A stretch of DNA of 47,039 nt from Lachnospiraceae bacterium UBA1683. Lineage in GTDB: Bacteria > Bacillota > Clostridia > Lachnospirales > Lachnospiraceae. A program made the position numbers and the translations under genes. The DNA lies in NCBI GenBank assembly GCA_002320245.1, contig DCKD01000040.1:1-47039 (forward strand), read 5' to 3'. Below, piece by piece: positions 7,197 through 15,899 of this stretch (positions are counted from its first letter, which is position 1; every line of letters starts with the position of its first letter). The notes below the pieces were generated by a model, which searched no databases, was not told where the DNA came from, and saw only the letters and a program-made list of their open reading frames with translations.

Positions 7197-9452
7197 CTAT
7201 AACTTGAGTTTCGACAACGCATCGGCAAATGCATTGTTAATGGGTTCCTGTGCTTCTTGTGCCTGTCTCTTTAAATATCGGTTCACGTCTCGCTTGTCTG
7301 CGCCTTTGCCTTCCTTTTTCCTGCGTGCCTCAAAGGCAGAAAGTTTCTCCTTGTGTCCGCAGGTGCAGATAAAACGCTGTCCATCGCCCTTTCCGATCAG
7401 TTCCATCTTTTTATGGCAAATCGGACAGCGGGCATTGGTGTGCCGGGAAATGGTTTCGCGGTATCCGCATTCCCGATCCTGACATACGAGGACCTTTCCG
7501 TGTTTTCCATTGACTTCAAGCATGAATTTTCCGCATTGCGGACATTTCGTGCGGGTAATATTGTCATGGCGGAATGTGCCGTCCCCGGCTTTGATTTCCT
7601 GAATCAGCCTCTGCGTATAGGTCCGGATCTCTGCCATGAAGGTCTGGCCGGACTCGTTTCCTCTGGCGATTGCCTGCAGCCGCAGTTCCCAGTCGGCGGT
7701 TAGTTCCGGACTCCTCAGGTCTTGCGGAACCAGTTCCAACAGTTGCTTTCCTTTGGAGGTAAGATGAATTTCATTTCCCTTCTTCTCCATCAGAAAACTG
7801 TTGAATAGCTTCTCTATAATATCTGCGCGGGTGGCGACTGTTCCGAGCCCGCCTGTCTCACCGAGCGTTTTTACAATGGTCTTGTCCTGGCTGGAAAGAT
7901 ATTTGACCGGATTCTCCATGGCAGCAATCAGTGTGCCTTCTGTAAAATAAGCCGGCGGTTTTGTTTTGCCCTCCGTGACGGAAAGTTTTGTAACCGGCAG
8001 TGTGCAGCCTTTCTGCAGCTCAGAAAGAGCATCCGGGGAGTCCCCGGATTTGGATGAAGAGAATGGAGAGGACGCTGATACAGAAAAGGTGGATGCGGAA
8101 AGGGAATCTTCTTCCTCATCAATTAGCTCCGCGTAACCGTCTTCGTACACTTCACGCCAGCCTGCTGTTTTCATTACCGTACCCCTTGCGAGAAATGTTT
8201 CAGTGCCAAGTGTAGCAGTAATATTGGTGTCCTCATATACGCAGATTGGACTTAATACAGCGAGGAAACGCCGTACAACCATATCATATATTTTTCGTTC
8301 CTCATTGCTCATATGTTCCAATTGTACGAACTGTTCTGTCGGAATGATTGCATGGTGGTCGGATACCTTGCTGTTATCTGCAAAAGATTTATTTGCTTTG
8401 ATAGTCTGGCGTGACAGCTTTAATGCCAGTTTCTTGTAAGGTCCGACGGCGCAGGCTTCCAGCCGCTCTTTTAAAGTCCTCACCATATCGCTGGTCAGAT
8501 ACCGGGAGTCGGTTCTTGGATAAGTCAGTACTTTATGATTTTCATATAACCGCTGCATGATATTCAGCGTCTGTTTTGCCGAGTAGCCGTAACGCTGGTT
8601 CGCCTCCCGCTGTAAGGCAGTCAGGTCATACAGTGCGGGGGAAGAGGAGTGCTTTTCTTTCTTCCGGACTTCTGTAATCCGTAATTCGGATGTACTACAG
8701 CCTTTTCGTATTGTTTCTATTCTTTCCTTTTCAAAAGTCCGGTTGGAATTGGACTTTTTATCGGTCCATGTAAATGTGATTCCGTTTGAAATTGCCTTCA
8801 TTCCGTAAAATGGTTTTGACCGGAATGCACGGATTTCCTGTTCCCGGGCGGCAATCATTGCCAATGTCGGTGTCTGGACACGCCCGCAGGAAAGCTGTGC
8901 ATTGTATTTGCATGTCAGTGCACGGGTAGCGTTGATGCCAACCAGCCAGTCGGATTCCGCTCTGGCAACAGCAGCCTGATATAGATTGTAATAGTCTTTA
9001 CCCGGTTTCAGATTAGCAAACCCATCCCGTATTGCTTTGTCTGTGACCGAAGAAATCCAGAGACGTTTCAGGGGCTTTTTATTTTCTGCCTTATCGAGAA
9101 TCCAGCGGGCAACCAGTTCACCCTCTCTCCCGGCATCCGTTGCAATAATGATGTCCGAGACATCTTTCCGGTGCAGGAGTTCTTTGACGGCATGATATTG
9201 TTTCCCGGTCTGCTTAATCACAACCAGTTTCCAGTCTTCCGGTATCATTGGAAGTGCGTCCATGCTCCAGGTCTGATACTGCTTTCCGTACGCTTCCGGC
9301 TCAGCCAGCGTAACAAGATGTCCAAGAGCCCAAGTGACAAGGTAGTCCGGACCCTCTATGAAAGTCTCCGCTTTTTTGCTGCACTGTAAAACGCGGGCAA
9401 TATCCCGCGCTACAGATGGTTTTTCTGCAATTACTAAATGTTTCATGCCCAT
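7197..9452 (-). CDS. topB: DNA topoisomerase III (type IA)
   Basis: A 751-aa type IA topoisomerase that decatenates and relaxes DNA through a single-strand break. It starts with the Toprim segment HLVIAEKPSVARDIARVL and has the metal-binding ATDAGREGELVAR. The catalytic tyrosine is in VLTYPRTDSRYL, and two C-terminal cysteine zinc-ribbon repeats (CPQCGKF, CPICHKK) follow. The start at 9452 has AAGGAG 5 nt upstream and lies two bases after the methyltransferase stop codon, so the genes form an operon. A low-complexity serine-rich stretch (SSPFSSSKSG) sits in the middle. Such TopB forms also occur on plasmids and integrative elements, but no mobility genes are nearby. Confidence 0.93.
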   Translation of the reverse strand: MGMKHLVIAEKPSVARDIARVLQCSKKAETFIEGPDYLVTWALGHLVTLAEPEAYGKQYQTWSMDALPMIPEDWKLVVIKQTGKQYHAVKELLHRKDVSDIIIATDAGREGELVARWILDKAENKKPLKRLWISSVTDKAIRDGFANLKPGKDYYNLYQAAVARAESDWLVGINATRALTCKYNAQLSCGRVQTPTLAMIAAREQEIRAFRSKPFYGMKAISNGITFTWTDKKSNSNRTFEKERIETIRKGCSTSELRITEVRKKEKHSSSPALYDLTALQREANQRYGYSAKQTLNIMQRLYENHKVLTYPRTDSRYLTSDMVRTLKERLEACAVGPYKKLALKLSRQTIKANKSFADNSKVSDHHAIIPTEQFVQLEHMSNEERKIYDMVVRRFLAVLSPICVYEDTNITATLGTETFLARGTVMKTAGWREVYEDGYAELIDEEEDSLSASTFSVSASSPFSSSKSGDSPDALSELQKGCTLPVTKLSVTEGKTKPPAYFTEGTLIAAMENPVKYLSSQDKTIVKTLGETGGLGTVATRADIIEKLFNSFLMEKKGNEIHLTSKGKQLLELVPQDLRSPELTADWELRLQAIARGNESGQTFMAEIRTYTQRLIQEIKAGDGTFRHDNITRTKCPQCGKFMLEVNGKHGKVLVCQDRECGYRETISRHTNARCPICHKKMELIGKGDGQRFICTCGHKEKLSAFEARRKKEGKGADKRDVNRYLKRQAQEAQEPINNAFADALSKLKL

Positions 9453-9454
9453 AA

Positions 9455-10315
9455 TTACTCCTTCTGCCACCGTCCGGAAGCTCCGCAGGGAAGTACCAGT
9501 CCGGTAGTCTTCACAGGAAGTCCGATTTCCTGTGCCTCCACGTGACCGCCCCATTTTCCTAGCTCGGTCGCAATCATATAAGTCAGTACGGCAGGGGCAA
9601 GCCCGGTCGTGTAGGAATTAATCAGGAAGAAAAGGGCATTCTCTGCCAGAATCTGAGTACAGAGTTTAATCAGCGGATGAATCATATCTTCGATTTTCCA
9701 GATTTCTCCCTTAGGTCCGCGCCCGTAAGATGGCGGGTCCATGATAATCGCATCGTACTTGTTGCCGCGACGGATTTCCCGTTCAACGAACTTGACACAG
9801 TCATCCACAAGCCAGCGAATCGGCGCACCGCCAAGTCCGGAGGAAACCGCATTTTCCTTCGCCCATGCCACCATTCCTTTGGAGGCATCTACGTGAGTGA
9901 CCTGTGCGCCTGCCGCAGCAGCCGCAAGAGTGGCGCCGCCGGTGTAGGCAAACAGGTTCAGCACCTTAATCGGGCGGTCCGCCCTTCTGATTAAGTCAGA
10001 GAACCAGTCCCAGTTCGTAGCCTGTTCAGGGAACAGTCCGGTATGTTTAAAACTGAACGGCTTTAGGTTAAAGGTCAGGCTGCCGTAATGAATCTGCCAC
10101 TGCTGCGGCAAATCAAAAAACTCCCACTCGCCGCCGCCCTTTTTGCTGCGGTGGTAATGCCCGTTCATATGTTTCCATCCATAGTCATTCTTCGGGGTAT
10201 CCCAGATTACCTGCGGGTCCGGGCGGACAAGAAGATAGTCCCCCCAACGTTCCAGTTTTTCTCCCTTTGAGCAATCTATAACCTCGTAATCTTTCCAATT
10301 ATCTGCAATCCACAT
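9455..10315 (-). CDS. Class I SAM-dependent methyltransferase (RlmI/RlmK-like)
   Basis: A 286-aa methyltransferase with the SAM motif VLNLFAYTGGATLAAAAAGA, the acidic motif VTHVDASKGMV, and the catalytic-type loop MDPPSYGRG seen in 23S rRNA cytosine methyltransferases and relatives. No PUA domain is present, so it is shorter than RlmI. The RNA substrate is not determinable here. It is promoter-proximal, followed at 2 nt by topB. Confidence 0.85.
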   Translation of the reverse strand: MWIADNWKDYEVIDCSKGEKLERWGDYLLVRPDPQVIWDTPKNDYGWKHMNGHYHRSKKGGGEWEFFDLPQQWQIHYGSLTFNLKPFSFKHTGLFPEQATNWDWFSDLIRRADRPIKVLNLFAYTGGATLAAAAAGAQVTHVDASKGMVAWAKENAVSSGLGGAPIRWLVDDCVKFVEREIRRGNKYDAIIMDPPSYGRGPKGEIWKIEDMIHPLIKLCTQILAENALFFLINSYTTGLAPAVLTYMIATELGKWGGHVEAQEIGLPVKTTGLVLPCGASGRWQKE

Positions 10316-10395
10316 AATAGAATCCTTTCGTACTTGTTTGAGTCCCCTCGGCGGACAGGGAACTGCGCTTCCCGTTGTATGCTGAAGGTAGTTCT

Positions 10396-10424
10396 ATTAT
10401 ATGAAATTCTGTGGGGTTCTGCAA
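10396..10424 (-). promoter_or_regulatory. Promoter of the methyltransferase-topB operon
   Basis: On the minus strand TTGCAG (10424-10419) and TATAAT (10401-10396) have a 17-bp spacer. It lies about 80 bp before the methyltransferase start. The 10316-10550 gap contains only this promoter and the pckA terminator. Confidence 0.75.
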
Positions 10425-10490
10425 GGTGTAAACGTGAATCGCATATTTGGATACATAAATGTAAAAGATATTTGAATTGTAAAATAGATA

Positions 10491-10520
10491 GAGGCTGCTG
10501 TGCATCAGCACGGCAGCCTC
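10491..10520 (-). terminator. pckA terminator
   Basis: The stem GAGGCTGC..TGC / GCA..GCAGCCTC with a four-base loop is followed on the minus strand by TATCTATTTT. It lies about 30 bp past the pckA stop. The T-run is interrupted, so efficiency is uncertain. Confidence 0.65.
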
Positions 10521-10550
10521 TAAAATATGCCTTGTCAACCTATATGTTTC

Positions 10551-12155
10551 TTATTCCTGCGGACCAGCGGAAACTAAAGCTTTTCCGTCCTCAGTATCTT
10601 CGTATTTAGCAAAGTTCTTAATAAACCTCTGTGCAAGATCTTTAGCTTTAACTTCCCACTCAGAAGCATCAGCGTAAGTGTCACGAGGATCAAGAATGTT
10701 TGTATCTACACCATTGAGTTCTGTTGGAACTTCAAAGTTGAAGTAAGGAATCTTCTTTGTAGGTGCGTTCAGGATATCACCGTTCAGGATAGCATCGATG
10801 ATACCACGTGTATCACGGATAGAAATACGTTTTCCTGTACCATTCCAGCCAGTATTTACCAAATATGCTTTTGCACCGTTCTGCTCCATCTTCTTAACAA
10901 GCTCGTCTGCATATTTTGTAGGAGGCAGTTCAAGGAATGCCTGTCCGAAACAAGCAGAGAATGTTGGTGTAGGCTCTGTAATTCCACGCTCTGTACCGGC
11001 AAGTTTAGCTGTAAATCCGGACAGGAAGTAGTACTTTGTCTGTTCAGGAGTCAGGATAGATACCGGAGGAAGTACACCGAAAGCATCCGCTGACAGGAAG
11101 ATTACATTCTTAGCTGCCGGAGCAGAGGAAACCGGGCGGACAATATTTTCAATGTGGTTAATCGGATAAGATACACGGGTATTCTCTGTTACGCTCTTAT
11201 CGTCGAAATCAATCTTACCGTTCTCGTCCAATGTTACGTTCTCAAGAAGGGCATCACGTCTGATTGCATTGTAAATATCCGGCTCAGACTCTTTGTCCAA
11301 ATTGATAACTTTTGCATAGCATCCGCCTTCGAAATTGAATACGCCGTTATCATCCCAACCGTGCTCGTCATCGCCGATGAGAAGTCGTTTCGGGTCTGTA
11401 GAAAGTGTTGTCTTACCTGTACCGGAAAGACCAAAGAAGATTGCTGTATTCTCACCGTTCAAATCTGTGTTTGCTGAGCAGTGCATAGAAGCAATACCTT
11501 TCAGTGGCAGATAGTAGTTCATCATGGAGAACATACCTTTCTTCATCTCTCCGCCGTACCATGTGTTAACAATAACCTGTTCACGGCTTGTGATGTTGAA
11601 CATAACTGCTGTCTCTGAGTTCAGTCCCAACTCTTTATAGTTTTCAACCTTTGCCTTGGAAGCGTTGTAAACAACGAAGTCCGGCTCAAAGTCTTTCAGC
11701 TCTTCTTCTGTAGGCTGAATGAACATGTTTGTAACGAAGTGAGCCTGCCATGCTACTTCAACAATAAAACGGATTGCCATACGTGTATCTTTGTTTGCGC
11801 CGCAGAATGCATCTACGACAAAAAGTCTCTTGTTAGAAAGCTCTTTGAGTGCCAGCTCTTTTACTGCATCCCATGCTTCCTGTGTAGCCGGATGGTTATC
11901 GTTCTTGTATTCGTCGGAAGTCCACCATACGGTATCTTTGGAGTTTTCATCCATTACAATGAATTTATCTTTTGGTGAACGGCCTGTATATACGCCAGTC
12001 ATTACATTAACGGCATCAAGCTCGCTTACCTGTCCTTTTTCGAAGCCTTCAAGTTCAGGTTTTGTCTCTTCTTCAAATAATAATTCATAAGAAGGATTGT
12101 ACACAATCTCTGTGGTTCCGCTAATGCCGTACTTACTTAAATCAATTCCTGCCAT
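10551..12155 (-). CDS. pckA: Phosphoenolpyruvate carboxykinase (ATP)
   Basis: A 534-aa enzyme interconverting oxaloacetate plus ATP with PEP, CO2 and ADP. In gut anaerobes it often runs towards CO2 fixation for succinate or anaplerosis. The ATP-type P-loop GLSGTGKTTLS, the metal site LLIGDDEHGWDD and the substrate segment YTGRSPKDKFIV are present. The start MAGIDLSKYG at 12155 is chosen since GAGAGG precedes it; the earlier ATG lacks a ribosome site. A likely promoter is TTGATT (12234-12229) with TATAAT (12212-12207), 16 bp apart; just upstream ATTTTATTGGAA is directly repeated (12240-12280), a possible operator. Confidence 0.95.
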   Translation of the reverse strand: MAGIDLSKYGISGTTEIVYNPSYELLFEEETKPELEGFEKGQVSELDAVNVMTGVYTGRSPKDKFIVMDENSKDTVWWTSDEYKNDNHPATQEAWDAVKELALKELSNKRLFVVDAFCGANKDTRMAIRFIVEVAWQAHFVTNMFIQPTEEELKDFEPDFVVYNASKAKVENYKELGLNSETAVMFNITSREQVIVNTWYGGEMKKGMFSMMNYYLPLKGIASMHCSANTDLNGENTAIFFGLSGTGKTTLSTDPKRLLIGDDEHGWDDNGVFNFEGGCYAKVINLDKESEPDIYNAIRRDALLENVTLDENGKIDFDDKSVTENTRVSYPINHIENIVRPVSSAPAAKNVIFLSADAFGVLPPVSILTPEQTKYYFLSGFTAKLAGTERGITEPTPTFSACFGQAFLELPPTKYADELVKKMEQNGAKAYLVNTGWNGTGKRISIRDTRGIIDAILNGDILNAPTKKIPYFNFEVPTELNGVDTNILDPRDTYADASEWEVKAKDLAQRFIKNFAKYEDTEDGKALVSAGPQE

Positions 12156-12206
12156 TTTAATATACCTCTCTTCTTTCATAATAATGCTATTAATGCATAT
12201 CTAAAT

Positions 12207-12234
12207 ATTATACATAATTAGTCGACAAAATCAA
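12207..12234 (-). promoter_or_regulatory. Putative pckA promoter
   Basis: TTGATT and TATAAT (minus strand) have a 16-bp spacer, 50 bp before the pckA start. Two AATTTTATTGGAA-like direct repeats upstream at about 12240-12280 are candidate regulator sites. Confidence 0.55.
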
Positions 12235-12296
12235 TAAAATTCCAATAAAATTCTTTAATTTGTTCCAATAAAATTTTGTGGGATGTGTCGCATATA

Positions 12297-12686
12297 TTAT
12301 AACCAATGCTCCTCGATTGTTTTCCTGAAATCCGTAAACATATCGAAAAATTTGATCTTTGTGTCGTTGATAATGTCAAGGGCAACTGCTTTGTTGTAAG
12401 CGTGGGAAACATTATTGCGTGCAGTCAAAGCCGACAGCCACAAGTCTTCATCAGATATCATACCCGCCTGATATGCGGTTTTCAGTATCTGGCGTGGGGA
12501 GCCAGTTTGTCCGGCAGCAAAACCGTCACGCTCCAGGAACTCTTTCATTGCCTTCCAAGATTGTTCAAAACACACTTCGAATAAACCGACAAGTCCGGTC
12601 ATTTCTACATTGCCATAGGGTTCGTTGTAATCATAGATATCATTTAGATTTTTTAAGGCGATACAAAAATTATCAAATTTTTTCAT
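12297..12686 (-). CDS. HEPN-type protein, HI0074-family nucleotidyltransferase partner
   Basis: A 129-aa helical protein of the type annotated as nucleotidyltransferase substrate-binding. The segment ARNNVSHAYNK gives the RX4-6H motif of HEPN ribonucleases. Such proteins pair with minimal nucleotidyltransferases as type VII toxin-antitoxin systems in which the MNT modifies the HEPN toxin. It overlaps the upstream MNT gene by 14 nt, implying coupled translation. Whether this pair is an active toxin system is inference. Confidence 0.82.
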   Translation of the reverse strand: MKKFDNFCIALKNLNDIYDYNEPYGNVEMTGLVGLFEVCFEQSWKAMKEFLERDGFAAGQTGSPRQILKTAYQAGMISDEDLWLSALTARNNVSHAYNKAVALDIINDTKIKFFDMFTDFRKTIEEHWL

Positions 12687-12990
12687 AGATAGTAATCCCT
12701 TCCTTTTTTATTGCATCAAGTAACTCCGGCTGTATGGAGGCGTCCAGGTTTACGATGTCATACTTTAACAGCGTGGAGGTCTTTTCGTCTACATCCAGTG
12801 CAAAACGTGTAGTATTTCCGCCGGAGACCGCAAGATCAATATCGCTTCGTTCCTTGAAATCCCCTCGTGCGCGTGAACCAAACAGGATTAACTTCTCAAT
12901 ATTGTATATTTGGGCAAGCTGCAGGATTTCATCCAGAACAAGCTGCCGGATTCCAGCGTTATGATATGTTGTGTGTGTGTGATTTTCCAT
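12673..12990 (-). CDS. Minimal nucleotidyltransferase (MNT antitoxin-like)
   Basis: A 105-aa polymerase-beta-fold nucleotidyltransferase. The core motif LILFGSRARGDFKERSDIDL supplies the GS and DXD metal ligands, and a later VNLD supplies the third acidic residue. It is the probable antitoxin of the HEPN gene it overlaps. An AGGGGA ribosome site lies 9 nt upstream. An extended -10 TGTTATAAT on the minus strand (13052-13044) is the best promoter candidate. Confidence 0.85.
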   Translation of the reverse strand: MENHTHTTYHNAGIRQLVLDEILQLAQIYNIEKLILFGSRARGDFKERSDIDLAVSGGNTTRFALDVDEKTSTLLKYDIVNLDASIQPELLDAIKKEGITIYEKI

Positions 12991-13345
12991 AATCTGTATC
13001 CCCTGTTTTTGATAATTCTAGTTTTTGAAACAGTTACAACTATATTATAACAGAGTCGGACAAGAATAGCGACAGTCATCTTTCGGGGCAGTTCGTGTTT
13101 TTTAGTGCTTGAAATGATTTCTGTAGAAAGAATATACAGAAATAAGGAAATGAGCTATAATTAGATGACTAGGGCGTCAAAACTTCTTACGGATTGTTAT
13201 ATATATAATTAGGAAATGTTCGGAGAAATGTCAGATGAGTCAGATGAATAGAAAATGAAACAAAGCCGGAATATAACTTTGAAAAGTACAAAATTCATAA
13301 AAAATAAATTGTATCTGAAAAAATACAAAAAATTAAAAAAACTAC

Positions 13346-13374
13346 TTGCATTATCTGTATTGATTCGTTATACT
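13346..13374 (+). promoter_or_regulatory. Main promoter of the S10 ribosomal operon
   Basis: TTGCAT and TATACT are spaced by exactly 17 bp, preceded by an A-rich stretch (13290-13340) that could act as an UP element. Transcription would start near 13381, giving a leader of about 255 nt before rpsJ. Confidence 0.85.
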
Positions 13375-13380
13375 AAGAGA

Positions 13381-13635
13381 GCTGTGGCATGATAGCTGTG
13401 AAGCGTGAGGTTGCTGTCAGGTGCGGGAAAGCACAATGGCAGGTTTTCCGTGGAGCGAATGTCAAGTTAGGAAACTGGCGACAAGTCACTGTACGAATCA
13501 AAACTGATTACAACTTACCAACAAAGGTAATAAGTATGAAACAACGTGTGAGTTTCTCACGACACACACGGGAGAGTGTACAGTCACCGCTTGTCGTACT
13601 GAGTTTAAAAGTACGAAAAGGAGGCGACTTTTTTT
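13381..13635 (+). ncRNA. S10-operon structured leader
   Basis: The leader contains a GTGC...GCAC hairpin and a long-range two-part helix: CGACAAG (13479-13485) with CTTGTCG (13590-13596) and ACTGTAC (13488-13494) with GTACAGT (13578-13584). The helix encloses further hairpins such as GTGTGAG/CTCAC. A ribosomal-protein autoregulatory leader is the natural interpretation, but no intrinsic terminator was seen in it and the regulator cannot be named. Confidence 0.6.
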
Positions 13636-13953
13636 ATGGCAAGTCAAGTAATGAGAATCACATTGAAGGCATATGATCACCAATTGGTTGATGCATCTGC
13701 AAAAAAAATCATCGAAACTGTTAAGAAAAACGGAGCACAGGTGAGCGGACCGGTACCGCTTCCAACGAAGAAGGAAGTAGTAACAATCTTAAGAGCCGTA
13801 CACAAGTACAAAGACTCCAGAGAACAGTTCGAACAGAGAACTCATAAGAGACTCATCGACATTATGGCACCAACACAGAAGACGGTTGATGCGCTGTCAA
13901 GACTGGAGATGCCGGCAGGTGTATTCATCGATATCAAGATGAAAAATAAGTAA
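13636..13953 (+). CDS. rpsJ: 30S ribosomal protein S10
   Basis: A 105-aa head protein of the 30S subunit and, as NusE, a transcription antitermination factor. Typical segments are MRITLKAYDHQLVDASAKKI, GPVPLPTKKEVVTILR and the basic loop SREQFEQRTHKRLIDI. It is first gene of the operon; AAAGGAGGCGAC precedes the ATG. The upstream rpsL-rpsG-fusA-tuf block usual in Firmicutes is not adjacent; instead pckA and the HEPN/MNT pair are divergent. Confidence 0.98.
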   Translation: MASQVMRITLKAYDHQLVDASAKKIIETVKKNGAQVSGPVPLPTKKEVVTILRAVHKYKDSREQFEQRTHKRLIDIMAPTQKTVDALSRLEMPAGVFIDIKMKNK

Positions 13954-14057
13954 AACACCTGGCGGGGTATCTGAATTAATTTAAGAAACAGTAATTCCTA
14001 AAATTTAGGATGAGCGCCCGTGTGGTGTTCCGCTGTAAATCACAGGAGGTAATTATA

Positions 14058-14741
14058 ATGAAGAAAGCTATTTTAGCTACAAAAGTCGGAATGACTCAAA
14101 TCTTCAACGAAGATGGAACATTGATTCCGGTAACTGTACTTCAGGCTGGTCCTTGTGTAGTAACACAGGTTAAAACAGTTGAGAACGACGGTTACAGCGC
14201 AGTTCAGGTTGGTTTTGCTGACAAGAAAGAAAAGATCGTGACAAAAGACAGGAACGGCAAAAAAGAAATCGCACACAGAAACGGTGTTACAAAGGCTGAA
14301 AAAGGTCACTTTGACAAAGCCGGAGTTTCTGGAAAGAGATATGTAAAAGAATTCAGATTTGAAAATGCTGAAGAGTATACACTTGCTCAGGAAATCAAAG
14401 CTGATATCTTTGAGGCAGGAGATAAGATTGATGCTACTGCAATTTCAAAAGGTAAGGGTTTCCAGGGAGCAATCAAGCGCCACGGACAGAGCAGAGGACC
14501 TATGGCTCACGGTTCTAAGTTCCATCGTCACGCTGGTTCTAATGGTTCTGCATCCGATCCGAGTAAAGTATTCAAAGGAAAGAAGATGCCGGGTCAGATG
14601 GGTAACAAACAGATTACTGTTCAGAATCTGGAAATTGTAAGAGTCGATGCTGACAACAACCTGCTGTTGGTAAAAGGCTCTGTACCGGGACCGAAGAAGA
14701 GCCTGGTAACAATCAAAGAAACAGTAAAGGCTGCAAACTAG
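14058..14741 (+). CDS. rplC: 50S ribosomal protein L3
   Basis: Primary 23S-binding protein near the peptidyl-transferase centre. The 227-aa product begins MKKAILATKVGMTQIF and contains the conserved loop GFQGAIKRHGQSRGPMAHGS. It is somewhat longer than the usual ~210 aa because of a Lys-rich stretch around residues 60-100. The start at 14058 follows AGGAGG; the earlier frame start has no site. A 104-nt spacer from rpsJ contains an AACACC/GGTGTT closing pair and a CCTAAA/TTTAGG hairpin. Confidence 0.98.
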   Translation: MKKAILATKVGMTQIFNEDGTLIPVTVLQAGPCVVTQVKTVENDGYSAVQVGFADKKEKIVTKDRNGKKEIAHRNGVTKAEKGHFDKAGVSGKRYVKEFRFENAEEYTLAQEIKADIFEAGDKIDATAISKGKGFQGAIKRHGQSRGPMAHGSKFHRHAGSNGSASDPSKVFKGKKMPGQMGNKQITVQNLEIVRVDADNNLLLVKGSVPGPKKSLVTIKETVKAAN

Positions 14742-14770
14742 TCTGACAACAGGAAAGGAGGAACACACAG

Positions 14771-15391
14771 ATGGCAAACGTATCTGTTTATAATATCGAA
14801 GGTAAAGAAGTTGGTACAATCGATTTGAATGATGCTGTATTTGGTGTTGAGGTTAATGAACATCTTGTACACATGGCAGTTGTAAGCCAGCTTGCAAATA
14901 ATCGTCAGGGAACACAGAAAGCAAAAACACGTTCTGAAGTTTCCGGCGGCGGAAGAAAACCATGGAGACAGAAAGGAACCGGTCATGCAAGACAGGGTTC
15001 AACAAGAGCTCCACAGTGGACAGGCGGCGGAGTTGTATTTGCTCCGGTACCGAGAGATTACTCTTTCAAAATGAATAGAAAAGAAAAGAGAGCTGCCCTG
15101 CAGTCTGCTCTTACTTCAAGAGTAGAAGAGAACAAGTTCATCGTAATTGACGAGCTGAACTTTGATGAAATCAAGACAAAGAAATTCCAGGAAGTCCTGA
15201 ACAATCTGAATGTGAACAAAGCACTTGTTGTTCTGGAAGACGGGAATACAAACGTTGAGATTTCTGCAAGAAATATCGCAGACGTTAAGACTGCAAAGAC
15301 AAATACAATTAATGTATACGACATCTTAAAATACAACACAGTAATCGCAACGAAAGCTGCTGTTGCAACTATCGAGGAGGTGTACGCATAA
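14771..15391 (+). CDS. rplD: 50S ribosomal protein L4
   Basis: A 206-aa exit-tunnel protein; in E. coli it autoregulates the S10 operon. The extended loop GGGRKPWRQKGTGHARQG and the following PQWTGGG are intact. AAAGGAGG lies 10 nt upstream. The stop codon overlaps the rplW start by one base, giving translational coupling. Confidence 0.98.
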   Translation: MANVSVYNIEGKEVGTIDLNDAVFGVEVNEHLVHMAVVSQLANNRQGTQKAKTRSEVSGGGRKPWRQKGTGHARQGSTRAPQWTGGGVVFAPVPRDYSFKMNRKEKRAALQSALTSRVEENKFIVIDELNFDEIKTKKFQEVLNNLNVNKALVVLEDGNTNVEISARNIADVKTAKTNTINVYDILKYNTVIATKAAVATIEEVYA

Positions 15392-15690
15392 TGGCAAACA
15401 TTCAGTATTATGACGTTATTCTGAAACCGGTAATTACTGAGAAAAGCATGGAGCTTATGGCTGACAAGAAATACACATTCCTTGTACACACAGAAGCTAC
15501 AAAGTCTCAGGTAAAAGAAGCAGTTGAGAAAATGTTCACAGGAACAAAAGTTAAGAGCGTTAACACAATGAATCTTGACGGAAAAAGCAAGAGACGTGGA
15601 ATGACATTCGGAAAAACTGCTAAGACAAAGAAGGCTATTGTACAGTTAACAGAGGATAGCGCAGATATCGAGATTTTCGAGGGGCTGTAG
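15391..15690 (+). CDS. rplW: 50S ribosomal protein L23
   Basis: A 99-aa protein at the tunnel exit, docking site for trigger factor and SRP. Recognised from YDVILKPVITEKSMELM, the tunnel loop and KKAIVQLTEDSADIEIF. It starts within the rplD stop codon. Its 3' side is followed by an unusually long 209-nt structured spacer before rplB. Confidence 0.97.
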   Translation: MANIQYYDVILKPVITEKSMELMADKKYTFLVHTEATKSQVKEAVEKMFTGTKVKSVNTMNLDGKSKRRGMTFGKTAKTKKAIVQLTEDSADIEIFEGL

Positions 15691-15899
15691 ACTTAACGAA
15701 AGCAGGTCGGAGACGCAGCTTGAGTTTTAGTCGGGACCCGTTCGCGCAACCTTGGTGAGGTTCTGCCGAGCCTGGTGAAGCGAACCTGATATCCATCGCG
15801 ATACATTGTATCAATCATCGTGATACATGATAGCAATCAAGAATAGACGGTGCAAATCCGTGAAACTAATAATTAGGGCAAATGAAAGGAGAGACAGTA
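15691..15899 (+). ncRNA. Structured spacer between rplW and rplB
   Basis: A non-coding 209-nt gap within an operon where most gaps are under 40 nt. Complementary blocks include GTTCGC (15740-15745) with GCGAAC (15780-15785), enclosing AACCT/AGGTT. A repeated ATCGNGATACAT motif follows near 15795-15830. It ends in the AGGAG ribosome site of rplB. Function unknown. Confidence 0.4.

Noticed and set aside
7197..9452. Topoisomerase III as evidence of an integrative conjugative element.
   Set aside because: No integrase, relaxase, conjugation genes or att sites are nearby; it is cotranscribed with a housekeeping-type methyltransferase.
13389..13676. 95-codon frame across the S10 leader.
   Set aside because: It lies in the structured leader, runs into rpsJ in another frame and has no ribosome site.
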